The notes under the pieces were generated by a model, which did not search any database, was not told the origin of the DNA, and saw nothing but the letters and a program-made list of their open reading frames with translations. The translations under genes were made by a program, and so were the position numbers. This document shows, piece after piece, positions 5,880-5,930 of a stretch of DNA of 5,930 nucleotides. The first letter of the stretch is position 1; every line of letters starts with the position of its first letter. Source of the stretch: an uncultured Ruminococcus sp. (GTDB taxonomy: Bacteria; Bacillota; Clostridia; Oscillospirales; Ruminococcaceae); contig UQEM01000147.1 in the NCBI GenBank assembly GCA_900540005.1, positions 1-5,930 of the forward strand. Direction: 5' to 3'.

Positions 5880-5930
5880 ATGGGAAGTTTTTTCACATCA
5901 ACGCAGATTTACAATCCAAATCTGCTTGAT
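5880..5930 (+). CDS. Unrecognised protein, N-terminal 17 codons only
   Basis: The first 17 residues, MGSFFTSTQIYNPNLLD, are open to the window edge. The start is well supported by a Shine-Dalgarno site at 5867-5874 and a consensus promoter at 5778-5807, so this is very probably a real and well-expressed gene. I do not recognise the family. The visible part has no signal peptide or membrane segment. It has its own promoter and a terminator in front of it, so it is not part of the recombinase operon. It may be a chromosomal gene next to the element or a separately controlled cargo gene. Confidence 0.65.
   Translation, partial: MGSFFTSTQIYNPNLLD

Overview
The window looks like the end of a prophage or related integrative element from a low-to-mid GC Firmicute, most likely a gut clostridium of the Ruminococcaceae/Oscillospiraceae type. 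That placement is inference. It rests on strong AGGAGG Shine-Dalgarno sites, a clean sigma-A promoter, moderate GC, and the arrangement of a GH25 lysin, small helper genes and tandem large serine recombinases. All recognised genes are on the + strand.

Layout: (1) 1-314 is the C-terminal part of a GH25-type lysozyme (endolysin), closed by a perfect 10-bp stem terminator at 325-356. (2) 387-939 holds two small overlapping genes. The first encodes a helix-turn-helix protein with two cysteine pairs-of-pairs (zinc-finger-like); the second encodes a 57-aa SHOCT-like protein. (3) 984-3949 holds two intact large serine recombinases whose genes overlap by 4 nt (ATGA), followed by a terminator at 3985-4021. 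(4) 4022-4299 is an odd linker with eleven TGCACC motifs, seven of them in a 9/12-bp tandem array, and an imperfect 24/23-nt direct repeat. (5) 4300-5607 is a third serine recombinase, very similar to the second. It has lost its first ~93 residues, including the catalytic serine, and is fused in frame to the repeat region. (6) 5621-5671 is a 12-bp stem terminator, followed by a well-formed sigma-A promoter (5778-5807), an untranslated leader, and the first 17 codons of an unrecognised gene at 5880.

Working model: genes 387-3949 form one recombination module. The HTH/zinc protein and the SHOCT-like protein are candidate partners or regulators of a co-translated recombinase pair, reminiscent of CcrA/CcrB. 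The third recombinase is a damaged paralogue that keeps its DNA-binding and coiled-coil regions. The rearranged linker in front of it probably records how it was broken. The strongly promoted gene at the right edge is either adjacent host DNA or a separately controlled gene of the element; the sequence does not decide this.
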